This document shows positions 43,294 through 51,878 of a stretch of 64,000 nt of DNA, piece by piece. Numbering within the stretch: position 1 is the stretch's first letter; the number at the start of each line of letters is the position of its first letter. The notes beneath the pieces are model-generated. The model was not told the origin of the DNA. It did no database searches and worked only from the letters and a program-made list of their open reading frames with translations. Source of the DNA: Virgisporangium ochraceum (GTDB taxonomy: Bacteria; Actinomycetota; Actinomycetes; Mycobacteriales; Micromonosporaceae); NCBI RefSeq assembly GCF_016863655.1, contig NZ_BOPH01000009.1, forward strand, positions 1-64,000, read 5' to 3'. The translations under genes and the position numbers were made by a program.

Positions 43294-45299
43294 GTGGGTA
43301 CGACCTCCAGCATCGGCAGCACCGCGCGCACCACGGTCCCGTGCTCGCCCGGGCACTCTATCCGGCAGTGTCCGCCCAGCTCAGCGACGCGTTCGCGGAT
43401 CGACACCAGCCCCACGCCGGCCGGGGTGTCGGCGCGGATGCCGACGCCGTCGTCGGTCACCTCGACCACCAGCTCGTCGCCCTCGACGGCCAGGCGCACC
43501 GCGCACGACGACGCCGACGCGTGCTTGACCACGTTCGCCAGCGCCTCCGACACGATCCGGTACGCGGCCACCTCCACCGCCGCCGGCAACCGGTCGAGGC
43601 CCTCGCCGTCGACCCGCACGGTCAGGCCGGCCGGCATCCGGGCCGCCTGCTGACGCACCGCGCCCAGCAGGCCGACGTCGTCGAGCGCCGGTGGGCGCAG
43701 GTCGTGCACCAGCCGCCGCACGTCGGCCAGCGCCGCCCGCGCGTCCTCCCGGGCCTGCACCAGCATCTCGTCGCCACGGGCCGCGTCCCTGCGGAGCACG
43801 TTGCGGGCCGCGTCGATGCGCAGCGCGACCGCGCCCAGGCTCGGACCCAGCCCGTCGTGCAGGTCGCGGCGCAGCCGCCGGCGCTCCTCCTCCCGCGCCG
43901 TGACGATCGCGTGCCGGCTGCGCTGCAGCTCCTCCGCGAGGTGCCCGGCCCGTGCGGCCGCGGCCGCCTGGCGCACCACGTCCGACAGCAGCCTTTCGTC
44001 GCGCGCGGACAGCGACCGGAGCCGACCGGACCGCCCGAGCACCAGCCGGCCGACCGCCTCACCGCGGTAGGTGACCGGCAGCACCTGGGTGCGCTCCGGA
44101 CGGGTCCCGTACGACGCCACCAACGACGCCGAACCGGCGCGGTCGACCTCGACCGCGACGAACGGCGACCGGAACGCCTCGGCGACCGTCCGCGCGACCG
44201 CGAGCAGCTGCTCCTCCGGCGCCGGCGACCGTTCGAGCTGCTCGGCCAGGCTCGCGACCACCCCGTACCGGTCGTGCCGGCGACCGAACAGCACCCGCCG
44301 GGCCAGCAGCCACAGGCGGTGCCGCAGCGGACCGTAGACCGCCGTGACCAGCAGCAGCGCGAGCACCGCCGCGTCGCGCTCGGCCACCGCGCTGGTGACC
44401 GCGAGCACGAGCGCGTCGACGGCCACCACCGCGAACGCCAGCGCGCCGTACCGGAGCGTGCCGTTGAGCAGCTCGTCGACGTCGGTGACATCGGGCCGCA
44501 CGATCCCGATCGTCACCGCGACCCCGGTGACGCACACCGCGACGGTCAGCCCGGGCGAGGTGAACGCGCCGGGCAGCACCAGCGTCGAGAGCATCACCAG
44601 CAGGTCGACGACCGCCGCCCAGAGCAGCCAGCGCATCCGGTTGCGGTCCTGCCGGTACTTCCGCACGACGACGGCGAACGGCACGAGCAGGCTCAGCGGA
44701 GCCAGGGCGAGCGAGACCGCGAACGCCGGCTGCCAGAAGCTCTCCCGCAGCGCGACCGTGGTCAGGTCGAGGTCCAGGGCGGCGAACTGCGGCGGCAGCG
44801 CCTCGCCGGTCTGCTGCTCCTGCGCGATGCCCGCCGGCACCAGCAGCAGCACCAGCGGGAACGACGCCGTCGCGGCCAGGCTGGCGAGCGCCGCCGTGCG
44901 CCACCACCGTCCGGCCGGCAGGCGTCCGTCGGGATAGAACAACAGGACCAGCGGGAGCGCGAGCAGGAGACTGGCACCGAGCCGCTGGTAGGCCCAGAAC
45001 GCGAGCTCGGCACCGGGCTTCGCGGGCGTGTCGAGGGTGGCGTAGGCCAGCCAGCTCGACGCGAAGCCGTCGAGGCTCCAGTGCAGACCGGTGACGCACA
45101 GGATCCAGCCGACCGGGTGGCGCGGCATCCGTCCGAGCAGCAGCGCGCCGGGAACCGCGAGCGCCACACCCGGAATGCCGGCGAGCCACCCCGCCTCCAG
45201 GTCGAGCAACCGGCGGTGCGCGCCCGGCACCTGGAGGTCGAGGACGGCCGCGGCCACCGTCGCCGCGACGGCCACGGCGATCACCGCTATGTGCTTCAC
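43290..45299 (-). CDS. Membrane sensor histidine kinase (HisKA_3 family)
   Basis: A 669-aa kinase: about nine or ten membrane segments in the first 320 residues, a GAF-like region (PAPEEQLLAVARTVAEAFRSPFVAVEV), the HisKA_3 dimerisation domain with phospho-His in RRDLHDGLGPSLG, and a HATPase_c domain (EALANVVKHASAS, VTDDGVGI, GVGLVSIRERV). This 7TM/MASE-like arrangement is typical of actinomycete NarL-partner kinases that sense membrane-borne or lipophilic signals. Co-translated with the response regulator (ATGA overlap). Confidence 0.93.
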   Translation of the reverse strand: MKHIAVIAVAVAATVAAAVLDLQVPGAHRRLLDLEAGWLAGIPGVALAVPGALLLGRMPRHPVGWILCVTGLHWSLDGFASSWLAYATLDTPAKPGAELAFWAYQRLGASLLLALPLVLLFYPDGRLPAGRWWRTAALASLAATASFPLVLLLVPAGIAQEQQTGEALPPQFAALDLDLTTVALRESFWQPAFAVSLALAPLSLLVPFAVVVRKYRQDRNRMRWLLWAAVVDLLVMLSTLVLPGAFTSPGLTVAVCVTGVAVTIGIVRPDVTDVDELLNGTLRYGALAFAVVAVDALVLAVTSAVAERDAAVLALLLVTAVYGPLRHRLWLLARRVLFGRRHDRYGVVASLAEQLERSPAPEEQLLAVARTVAEAFRSPFVAVEVDRAGSASLVASYGTRPERTQVLPVTYRGEAVGRLVLGRSGRLRSLSARDERLLSDVVRQAAAAARAGHLAEELQRSRHAIVTAREEERRRLRRDLHDGLGPSLGAVALRIDAARNVLRRDAARGDEMLVQAREDARAALADVRRLVHDLRPPALDDVGLLGAVRQQAARMPAGLTVRVDGEGLDRLPAAVEVAAYRIVSEALANVVKHASASSCAVRLAVEGDELVVEVTDDGVGIRADTPAGVGLVSIRERVAELGGHCRIECPGEHGTVVRAVLPMLEVVPT

Positions 45300-45335
45300 A
45301 TACGGATCGTCGCAGGTCAGCAGTCCCGCAGTCGT

Positions 45336-45351
45336 CGGGACAACGGTCCCG
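45336..45351. promoter_or_regulatory. Inverted repeat in kinase/membrane-protein promoter region
   Basis: CGGGAC-AACG-GTCCCG forms a perfect 6-bp dyad between the divergent histidine kinase (45299) and membrane protein (45465). Further GGGAC/GTCCC half-sites follow to about 45395. It is a plausible binding site for the NarL-type regulator. Confidence 0.4.
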
Positions 45352-45464
45352 TCCGGGTCGGGACACCGGGCGGGACCCGATCCGGGATCGCGGGCCCTGC
45401 CGGCCCGGGACGCGGTTCTCCGAGAGTTCTCGGTGTCACCACGACCTCTTCCGAAGGACCTGAC

Positions 45465-46124
45465 ATGAGCATCTCGACCAACCCCGCTCCGGCCCGCACC
45501 GACGTCCCGCTCGCCTCCTCCCCGGCCACCGCTGAGGCCTCCGCCGCCTCGGCGGCCGCGACCGACCGCACGGTGCGCCGGGCCGGCATCATGGTCGCCG
45601 CCGGCACGCTCAGCTGGGTGACCGGGCTGGCGCTGGTCGGCAACACCCCGGAGTCCTCGATCGGCATCACGATCGGCGACCTCAGCGCCCTACCGTTCCA
45701 GATCGGCCTGTTCGCGCTCGTCGGCGCTCAGCTGAAGACGCGGGCCACGGGCGTGTCGAAGATCGCCCGCGGCATGCTGCGGGTCGAGTACGTCCTGCTG
45801 ACCCTCGCCACCGTCTGGACCGTGCTGCACGGCGCCGTCCCCGCCTTCCGGGACGACCTGTGGCTGGCCATCCTCGACGCGTTCTGGCCGCTGTCGATGC
45901 TCGGCATGGCGATCATCGGCGTGAAGGTGGCGATCACCGGCCGGTGGCGCGGGCCGGCCCGCGGCTGGCCGATGGTGGCGGAGAGCTGGGCGCCGGTGAC
46001 CGTTCCGGTGTTCGTGGCGGTCGGTGGGACCGTCGCGCTGGTGGTCGCGATCGGTCACCTGCTGGTCGGCTACCTCGCGCTCGGCCTGATCCTGGCCTTC
46101 CGCCCGGAGCTCACGCGTCGGTGA
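45465..46124 (+). CDS. Hypothetical membrane protein, likely target of the two-component system
   Basis: A 219-aa protein with an Ala/Ser/Thr/Pro-rich N-terminus of about 38 residues and five or six hydrophobic segments (AGIMVAAGTLSWVTGLALVG through HLLVGYLALGLILAF). AAGGA lies 7 nt before the ATG. It is divergent from the sensor kinase operon. No family recognised. The VOC-protein gene overlaps its 3' end by 14 bp. Confidence 0.7.
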   Translation: MSISTNPAPARTDVPLASSPATAEASAASAAATDRTVRRAGIMVAAGTLSWVTGLALVGNTPESSIGITIGDLSALPFQIGLFALVGAQLKTRATGVSKIARGMLRVEYVLLTLATVWTVLHGAVPAFRDDLWLAILDAFWPLSMLGMAIIGVKVAITGRWRGPARGWPMVAESWAPVTVPVFVAVGGTVALVVAIGHLLVGYLALGLILAFRPELTRR

Positions 46125-46545
46125 AGTCAGCCGGTGTGAAGGCCTTCTTCTCGACCAGCACGATCCAGTTTCCGGAAATGTCGCGCATGACCGCCTCTAC
46201 GCCGTAGGGGCGGTCAGCCGGTTCCTGGATGAACGTGACGCCCTTGGCGACCAGCTCCTCGTAGGTCTTGCGGCAGTCGTCGACCTGCAGGCCCAGGCCG
46301 CCCTTCTCACCCTTCTCCAGCTGCCGGCGGTAGAACGCGGCGGCTTCCTCGTTGAGCGGCGGGCCGGGGACCATGAGCGTGATCTCGAGCTCGGGCTGGC
46401 TGGCCTGCTTGAGGGTCACCCACCGGAACCCTTCACCCATGGTGATGTCGACGCCGACCTCGAAGCCCATCACGTCGACGTAGAAGTTCTTGGCTTCTTC
46501 CTGGTCGAGACAGTACAGCGTGACCAGGGAAACGTTTGTGATCAT
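46111..46545 (-). CDS. VOC-family (glyoxalase/bleomycin-resistance fold) protein
   Basis: A 144-aa protein with two beta-alpha-beta-beta-beta repeats: VSLVTLYCLDQEEAKNFYVDVMGFEVGVD and GLGLQVDDCRKTYEELVAKGVTF, ending RDISGNWIVLVE. Could be a dioxygenase-fold or glyoxalase-like enzyme; substrate unknown. The start at 46545 omits a longer N-terminal reading that overlaps the AraC gene. Ten bp downstream of an AraC regulator, a common pairing. Confidence 0.86.
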   Translation of the reverse strand: MITNVSLVTLYCLDQEEAKNFYVDVMGFEVGVDITMGEGFRWVTLKQASQPELEITLMVPGPPLNEEAAAFYRRQLEKGEKGGLGLQVDDCRKTYEELVAKGVTFIQEPADRPYGVEAVMRDISGNWIVLVEKKAFTPADFTDA

Positions 46546-46555
46546 GTCGCTGACG

Positions 46556-47023
46556 CTACTCGCGCTGTTGCTCTGTGTGCTTCTCCGAGGTTGCTGAACT
46601 CGTGCCTGTACTTGTACCGCCGTGGTCCCGTACACCGCGCATGAAGAGCCAGCAGCCCGGCACGTGGGCCGCTCCGCGGGCGGCCCACCGGTCGCGGTAG
46701 GCGGTCGGGCTCTCCCCCACCAGTTGGGTGAACCTCGACGAGAACGAGCCGAGGCTCGCGAACCCGACCATCATGCAGATCTCGGTGACGGTCAGGTTGG
46801 CGTGCCGGAGGAGGTCCTGTGCCCGTTCGATGCGACGGCGGGTCAGGTAGCGGATGGGCGGCTCGCCGTACGCGGCCTCGAAGCTGCGCACGAAGTGGTA
46901 CTTCGACACGCCCGCCACCCTGGCGAGCGAGTCGAGGTCGAGCGGCTCGGCGTAGTGCCGGTCGATGTGATCGCGGGCGCGGCGCAGGTGCGCGAGCAAC
47001 TGCACGGCCACGGAGTGGGTCAC
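46556..47023 (-). CDS. AraC-family transcriptional regulator
   Basis: A 155-aa regulator consisting almost only of the AraC DNA-binding domain (residues 10-110: DLDSLARVAGVSKYHFVRSFEAAYGEPPIRYLTRRRIERAQDLL and the second HTH ICMMVGFASLGSFSSRFTQLVGESP), with a short polar tail. No effector domain, so the signal input is unclear. It probably regulates the VOC gene that follows. Starts at GTG 47023. Confidence 0.88.
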   Translation of the reverse strand: MTHSVAVQLLAHLRRARDHIDRHYAEPLDLDSLARVAGVSKYHFVRSFEAAYGEPPIRYLTRRRIERAQDLLRHANLTVTEICMMVGFASLGSFSSRFTQLVGESPTAYRDRWAARGAAHVPGCWLFMRGVRDHGGTSTGTSSATSEKHTEQQRE

Positions 47024-47083
47024 GTCCGTCAGGCTAATATTCGTGCGGCCGGGTCAGGGGATAGCTTCGGGGAGGCACAGCGG

Positions 47084-47737
47084 ATGTCCGATCCGGTGCG
47101 GGTCGTGGTGTTCGGCGCCACCGGCACCGCCGGCTCGGCTGTCGTCGCCAGGTGCCTGGCCGACGAGCGCGTCGCCGAGGTTCGGGCGATCACCCGCCGG
47201 CCGATCGGCGTCAAGCACCCGCGGCTGGTCGACATCCACTGTCACGACTTCAGCCACCCCGAGTCGCTGGCCCACCAGTTGACCGGCGTGGGTGCGTGCT
47301 TCTTCTGTCTGGGCACGTCACGCCGGCGGGCGGGCAGCGCCGTCGCCTACCGCGAGGTGACGCTCACCTATCCGTTGGCCGCGGCCGACATCCTCCGCGA
47401 ACGCAGTCCGGAGCACACGTTCGTGCACCTGAGTGCAGCCGGCGCCGGTCGGCTGCCGCTCCCCTACGCCCGGGTGAAGGCCGAGGCCGAGCGGCAGCTG
47501 GGCGGCAACGGGCTGCGAAGGCTGTTCATCGCGCGTCCGGGCTACATCCGGCCCGCCGGGGACCGCGCCGGTGCGTTCACGCGCGCGGTGTTCCCGGTGC
47601 TGAACGCGACCACGCCCGGCCTGGCCATCACCGCCGACGAGCTCGCGCGGGGCCTGATCGAAGCCGCTCTCGGCGACGCCGAGGGCGGCATCCTCCGCAC
47701 GAGGGACCTGAAGCGGCTCGCTACCCCGGACGGGTGA
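47084..47737 (+). CDS. NAD(P)-binding oxidoreductase-like protein (HTATIP2-type atypical SDR)
   Basis: A 217-aa Rossmann protein: VVVFGATGTAGSAVV at the N-terminus, CFFCLGTSRRRAGSAVAYREV in the middle and PYARVKAEAERQL carrying the YxxxK-like active site, with LFIARPGYI after it. These match the HTATIP2/YwnB-type atypical short-chain dehydrogenases. GGGAGG lies 8 nt before the ATG. Divergent from the AraC gene; its 3' end overlaps the methyltransferase gene by 17 bp. Confidence 0.85.
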   Translation: MSDPVRVVVFGATGTAGSAVVARCLADERVAEVRAITRRPIGVKHPRLVDIHCHDFSHPESLAHQLTGVGACFFCLGTSRRRAGSAVAYREVTLTYPLAAADILRERSPEHTFVHLSAAGAGRLPLPYARVKAEAERQLGGNGLRRLFIARPGYIRPAGDRAGAFTRAVFPVLNATTPGLAITADELARGLIEAALGDAEGGILRTRDLKRLATPDG

Positions 47738-48428
47738 ACTCGGCCTGCCAGGTTGCCAGCTCCGGGTGGCCCGGCTCGGGGATTTGCGTCACCGTCACCG
47801 GTTCAAGGGCGAAAAGCTCGAGATCGGACCGCGTGAGCGGCCACGGCGGCCCCGGACGCTCCACGGCCGGGTCGCGGTAGGTGGCGTGGACGATCAGCGT
47901 GCCGCCCGGCGCGACGGTGGCCGCCACGGCCGCGATCGCCCGCTCACGCAGTCCCACCGGAAGGGACTGCACGGTGAAGTTCTCGACCACGAGGTCGAAC
48001 CGCCAGTCCGCCGGCAGGTCGAGCAGGTCGGCCACCTCGTACCGCACCGTGGAGTCCGGGAACCGCCGTCGCGCCCGCTCGACCGCGCTGGGCGCCACGT
48101 CGAACGCCACCGTGTCGAAGCCGAGCCCGGCGACGAACTCCGCGTCGTCACCCAGCCCGGCTCCGATCACCAGCGCGGTCAGGCCAGCGGGCCGCGAGCG
48201 GGCGAAGCGCACTTCTTCGCCCGCGGTCAAGCGGCCCGCCGAGTTACCGCTGCCGTCAAGGTTGCGGTCGGCCGCCCACCTGACCAGGAACGGGTCGGGC
48301 CCGCCCTGGTGCCAGGGGACGGTCTGGTCGCCGCGGTAGAGCCGCTCGAACCAGCCGGTCGGGTCGTCGGCCGCCAGTGCCTCCGCGGCCAGCCGGCGGG
48401 CCCGGTCGCCGGGCGAGGGTGCCTCCAT
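47721..48428 (-). CDS. SAM methyltransferase, thiopurine-methyltransferase-like
   Basis: A 235-aa class I methyltransferase. The early DPTGWFERLYRGDQTVPWHQGGPDPFLVRW resembles the substrate-side start of TPMT/TehB-type enzymes; motif I is ALVIGAGLGDDAEFVA and motif IV is FDLVVENFTVQSL. Length agrees. Possibly detoxifies small thiol or metalloid compounds. Last gene of a minus-strand run after the SPFH and 96-aa genes, 11 bp downstream. Confidence 0.85.
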   Translation of the reverse strand: MEAPSPGDRARRLAAEALAADDPTGWFERLYRGDQTVPWHQGGPDPFLVRWAADRNLDGSGNSAGRLTAGEEVRFARSRPAGLTALVIGAGLGDDAEFVAGLGFDTVAFDVAPSAVERARRRFPDSTVRYEVADLLDLPADWRFDLVVENFTVQSLPVGLRERAIAAVAATVAPGGTLIVHATYRDPAVERPGPPWPLTRSDLELFALEPVTVTQIPEPGHPELATWQAEFTRPG

Positions 48429-48439
48429 GCACGGCGACG

Positions 48440-48730
48440 TTACCTCGCGCCGTTCATGCGCATCGCTCGTCCTTCGGCTTCGAGGTGGGCCTGCAGGAGG
48501 TGGCGCTGCCGGTCGTAGGCGTCGCCGGGGACGGCGGCCACCAGGTGCTCGTCGACGACCGTCCCGGCGCGGTCGACCAGGCGCAGGAGCACGAGCGTGC
48601 GGTCGCGGTCGGTGTACGAGGCCACCTCCCACGTCGGGCGGCGCCCGCGGTAGCGCAGCACCGCCTCGCGTCCCCAGATCACCAGCAGCTCCAGGAGCAC
48701 GACCACCACGGCGAGCAGGGCGGTTCTCAT
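48440..48730 (-). CDS. Small membrane-anchored protein, unknown
   Basis: A 96-aa protein with one N-terminal hydrophobic segment (LLAVVVVLLELLVIWG) and a charged, soluble tail rich in Arg and Asp. ATGA overlaps the SPFH stop codon, so it is likely a partner of that membrane protein. No family recognised. Confidence 0.65.
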   Translation of the reverse strand: MRTALLAVVVVLLELLVIWGREAVLRYRGRRPTWEVASYTDRDRTLVLLRLVDRAGTVVDEHLVAAVPGDAYDRQRHLLQAHLEAEGRAMRMNGAR

Positions 48731-49698
48731 TGCCCGACCGCCACGCCGCTGCCCGGGGCGTACGTGGTGACGCCGGGCGGAAGCGCCTTGATCATGTCGA
48801 TCTGCGCGCAGGCGGGGCAGGCGTTGTAGCCCTCCTGCCGCTTCTTGTTCGCCTCGGCCTCGGCCTGCGCCTGCGCGACCCGCGCCTGCGCCTCGCTCAC
48901 CGCGGCGAACGCGGCCTGCGCCTTGGTGACCGCCTCCTGCACCGGACCGGGCAGCGTGACCCGCACCAGGTTGAACCGGATGTTCTGCAGGAACGGGCCG
49001 CCGAGGTTGCGTTCGATGTCCTTGGCCAGCGTCTCGTTCAGCGCCGCCTCGATCTTCGAGATGTTGGCGTTGTTCTGCGCGCCCGCCGCCGCGACCGTGG
49101 GCGTCGACGCCGGCACCGTGCCGTTGGCACCGAACTGCACGAGCGCGCACGACGACACCAGTTCCGCGCACGTCACCGTGCTCAGCTGGAACCGCAGCGC
49201 GTTGTCGATCACGGGACGCACCGCGCCGTCGAAGAAGGCGTTCCACCCGTCGACGCCGTCCCAGGCGTACAGCAGGTCGTCCTTGCCGTAGCGGAACTGG
49301 CGGGTGCCGTACTTGTCGTCGAAGGTGCGCAGCACCTGCGCGTCGAGGTTCAACGTGAAGTACATCGTCGCCTCGATGCCCATCTCCACGCCGTCGCCCG
49401 ACGGCGAGCGGGCCAGGTCGATGCCGGGCCGGCCGCCGCGCTCGGGGTCGGCGGTCATCGTGTAGTAGCGCTGCTGCGCCGGGTACCGGTGGACCTTCGA
49501 CCACATGCCCACCCACGTGAGCCCGGAGGCGGGCTGGATCACCTGGCGGATCCGGTTGTCGTCGAACCAGCCGCCGTTGCGGACCACGGCGACCTCGCCG
49601 CCGTCGGTCTTCGCGAACCCGGCCCACAGGCCGACGACCGACCCCACCAGGGCGATGACGAGCGCGACGCCCAACGCGCCGAAGCTGAACCCCCGCAT
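48727..49698 (-). CDS. SPFH/band-7 domain membrane protein
   Basis: A 323-aa protein with an N-terminal membrane anchor and an SPFH domain (GGEVAVVRNGGWFDDNRIRQVI..., ATMYFTLN), then a coiled-coil-like Ala/Gln-rich helix (EAQARVAQAQAEAEANKKRQEG) and a C-terminal segment with a CPAC motif. SPFH proteins organise membrane microdomains or chaperone membrane proteases. One base separates it from the MHS transporter upstream, and it overlaps the 96-aa gene downstream. Confidence 0.85.
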   Translation of the reverse strand: MRGFSFGALGVALVIALVGSVVGLWAGFAKTDGGEVAVVRNGGWFDDNRIRQVIQPASGLTWVGMWSKVHRYPAQQRYYTMTADPERGGRPGIDLARSPSGDGVEMGIEATMYFTLNLDAQVLRTFDDKYGTRQFRYGKDDLLYAWDGVDGWNAFFDGAVRPVIDNALRFQLSTVTCAELVSSCALVQFGANGTVPASTPTVAAAGAQNNANISKIEAALNETLAKDIERNLGGPFLQNIRFNLVRVTLPGPVQEAVTKAQAAFAAVSEAQARVAQAQAEAEANKKRQEGYNACPACAQIDMIKALPPGVTTYAPGSGVAVGQ

Positions 49699-49699
49699 G

Positions 49700-51031
49700 T
49701 CAGGCCGCCACCCCTTCGCGCGCGGCCGGCTCCGTCGCGGCGCGTTCGGACACGTGGGCGGTCTCCGGCGCGAACCACAGCGCCACGCCGGTGATCATCA
49801 GTGCCACCAGCACGTACACCGACACCGAGAGCGCGGATCCCGTCGTCTGCACCAGTTTCACCGAGATGATCGGCGCCAGCGCGCCGCCGAGGATGCCGGC
49901 CACCTGGTATCCCATCGACGCGCCCGAGTAGCGCAGCCGCGTGGAGAACATCTCCGCGACGAACGCGGCCTGCGGCCCGTACATCGCCGCGTGGGTCATC
50001 AGCGCGACCACCACCGCGAGCACGATCACCAGGCGGTTGCCGGTGTCGAGCAGCGGGAAGAACGCGAACGCCCAGGCCGCCGCCGCCACGGCACCGGCCG
50101 CGTACACCGGCCGCCGGCCGACGCGGTCGGACAGCGCGCCGAAGAACGGGATCAGGAACAGTTGCAGACCCGAGCCGACGAGCACCGCGGTGAGCCCGGC
50201 CTGCCGCGGCAGGCCGACGGTGGTCGTCACGTACGTCAGCAGGTACAGCGTGAACACGTAGAACGCCACGTCGGTGCCGATGCGGGCGGCCATCGCGGTG
50301 AGCAGGCCGCGCGGGTGCGTGCGCAGCACCTCGAACAGCGGGACCTTCGCGGTGCCCTGCTCGCTCTTCATCGCCTCGAACTGGGGGGACTCGGTGACGG
50401 CGACCCGGATCCACAGGCCCACCAGCAGCAGCACGCCCGACAGCAGGAACGGCACCCGCCAGCCCCAGGACAGGAACGCGGCGTCGGTGAGCGCGAAGTT
50501 CATGACCCAGAGGACGCCCGCCGACAGCAGGTTCCCGGCCGGCACGCCGACCTGGGGCCACGCGGCGGCCCGTCCCCTCTTGTTCTCTTCGCCGTGTTCG
50601 AGCGTCATGACGACGGCGCCGCCCCACTCGCCGCCGAGGCCGAGGCCCTGCAGGAACCGCAGCACGACCAGCGCGACCGGCGCGGCCACGCCCCACTGCG
50701 CGTAGGTGGGCAGCACGCCGATGAGCATCGTGGCGGTGCCCATGAGCACCAGCGTCGCGACCAGCACCCCGCGGCGGCCGACCCGGTCGCCGAAGTGTCC
50801 GAAGACGATGCCACCGAGCGGACGCGCGACGAACGCGACCGCGTGGGTCGCGAATGCGAGGAGGGTGCCGGTGACGGGGTCGAACGTCGGGAAGAACAGC
50901 TTGCCGAAGACCAGGGCCGCGGCCGAGGAGTAGAGGAAGAAGTCGTACCACTCCAGTGAGGTACCGATGAGGCTCGCGACGATCACCCGTCGCCGACTGC
51001 TGTGTGCCCCTGCCTTGACGTGCTGAGTCAT
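49700..51031 (-). CDS. MFS transporter, metabolite:H+ symporter (MHS) family
   Basis: A 443-aa twelve-segment permease of the MHS branch (ProP, ShiA, KgtP relatives): VIVASLIGTSLEWYDFFLYS at the start, FGHFGDRVGRRGVL, FLQGLGLGGEWGGAVVM and GALSDRVGRRPVY. MHS transporters import organic acids, betaines or shikimate. GGGAGG precedes the ATG at 51031. Its promoter holds an FCD-type operator (51091-51101) within the -35/-10 spacer, so the GntR gene just upstream probably controls it. Confidence 0.92.
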   Translation of the reverse strand: MTQHVKAGAHSSRRRVIVASLIGTSLEWYDFFLYSSAAALVFGKLFFPTFDPVTGTLLAFATHAVAFVARPLGGIVFGHFGDRVGRRGVLVATLVLMGTATMLIGVLPTYAQWGVAAPVALVVLRFLQGLGLGGEWGGAVVMTLEHGEENKRGRAAAWPQVGVPAGNLLSAGVLWVMNFALTDAAFLSWGWRVPFLLSGVLLLVGLWIRVAVTESPQFEAMKSEQGTAKVPLFEVLRTHPRGLLTAMAARIGTDVAFYVFTLYLLTYVTTTVGLPRQAGLTAVLVGSGLQLFLIPFFGALSDRVGRRPVYAAGAVAAAAWAFAFFPLLDTGNRLVIVLAVVVALMTHAAMYGPQAAFVAEMFSTRLRYSGASMGYQVAGILGGALAPIISVKLVQTTGSALSVSVYVLVALMITGVALWFAPETAHVSERAATEPAAREGVAA

Positions 51032-51090
51032 GCTGCCTACCTCCCGTGCTTGAACCGCCTCCGCGTGGTCGTTGCCGTCCTACAATTCTT

Positions 51091-51101
51091 TTGTTCAACA
51101 A
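51091..51101. promoter_or_regulatory. FCD/GntR operator before the MHS transporter
   Basis: TTGTTCAACAA fits the TNGTNNNACNA consensus and is almost identical to the site at 53175-53185. On the minus strand it sits between TTGACC (-35) and AAGAAT (-10) of the transporter promoter, a position for repression. Confidence 0.65.
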
Positions 51102-51176
51102 GCCGATCGGTCAAGAGGGAAGAGCAAGATCTTCTATGGGACGCGCGTGCGGGCTGCTCCGCCACGTCCGCTTTCC

Positions 51177-51878
51177 CTACGAGCGCTGCTTCGCGTAAGC
51201 GGTGAGGAGCTGGGTCTCGGCGGTGTCGAAGTACTGCGCGAACGCCACCTCGGCGCCGGCGACGTCGCCCGCGGCGAGCATCTCGTACAGTTCCCGGTTC
51301 GACTTCAGGTACGGCTCGTGGAACTCGCGCAGGTCGTCCATGACGACGAACACCAGCCGGAGCTCGGCCAGCACCCGCCGCAGGGCCTCGCGCACCCGGT
51401 GGCTGCCGGCCAGCTCCGCGACGGCCTGGTGGAACCGCATGTTCGCGCTGCCCACCCCGCCCCAGTCGGACCGGGCGGCCGCCTCCTCGGCGGTCTCCAC
51501 CGCCAGCCGGATCTCGTCGAGCGCACCGGCCGGCGCGTTCGGCAGGTTGCGCACCGAGGCCAGTTCGAGGATGCGGCGCATCGTGTAGATGTCGCGGACG
51601 TCGTCGATGCTCAGCGTGCGGACGAAGACGCCCCGGCCGAACTCGTGCACGAGCACGCCCTCCTGGGCGAGCTGGCGGAACGCCTCCCGCAGCGTGTTGC
51701 GGGAGACGCTGAGCGCCTCGCTCAACGCCTCCTCGCTCAGCCGCTCGCCGGGCCGGAACACGCCTTCGGTGATGCGTTGGCGCAGCTTCCCGGCGAGCAG
51801 CTGGGAGCGGCTGCCACCGGTGAGCGCGACCCGGTCCTCGGCCAGCCGTTCGGCCCAGGTGTCTTCGCCGCGGGCCAT
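51177..51878 (-). CDS. GntR-family (FCD) regulator
   Basis: A 233-aa regulator with a GntR winged helix (residues about 25-85: LRQRITEGVFRPGERLSEEALSEALSVSRNTLREAFRQLAQEGVLV) and an FCD domain (RILELASVRNL..., NMRFHQAVAELAGSHRV, SNRELYEML). Its ATG overlaps the stop of the ProA-like gene (TGATG). Both that gene and the MHS transporter have near-identical operators in their promoters, so it probably governs uptake and conversion of one substrate. Confidence 0.9.
   Translation of the reverse strand: MARGEDTWAERLAEDRVALTGGSRSQLLAGKLRQRITEGVFRPGERLSEEALSEALSVSRNTLREAFRQLAQEGVLVHEFGRGVFVRTLSIDDVRDIYTMRRILELASVRNLPNAPAGALDEIRLAVETAEEAAARSDWGGVGSANMRFHQAVAELAGSHRVREALRRVLAELRLVFVVMDDLREFHEPYLKSNRELYEMLAAGDVAGAEVAFAQYFDTAETQLLTAYAKQRS

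Noticed and set aside
43341-45464. Long plus-strand frame running into the membrane-protein gene at 45465
   Set aside because: The part before 45465 is antisense to the histidine kinase and low in complexity; the real start has an AAGGA site at 45465.
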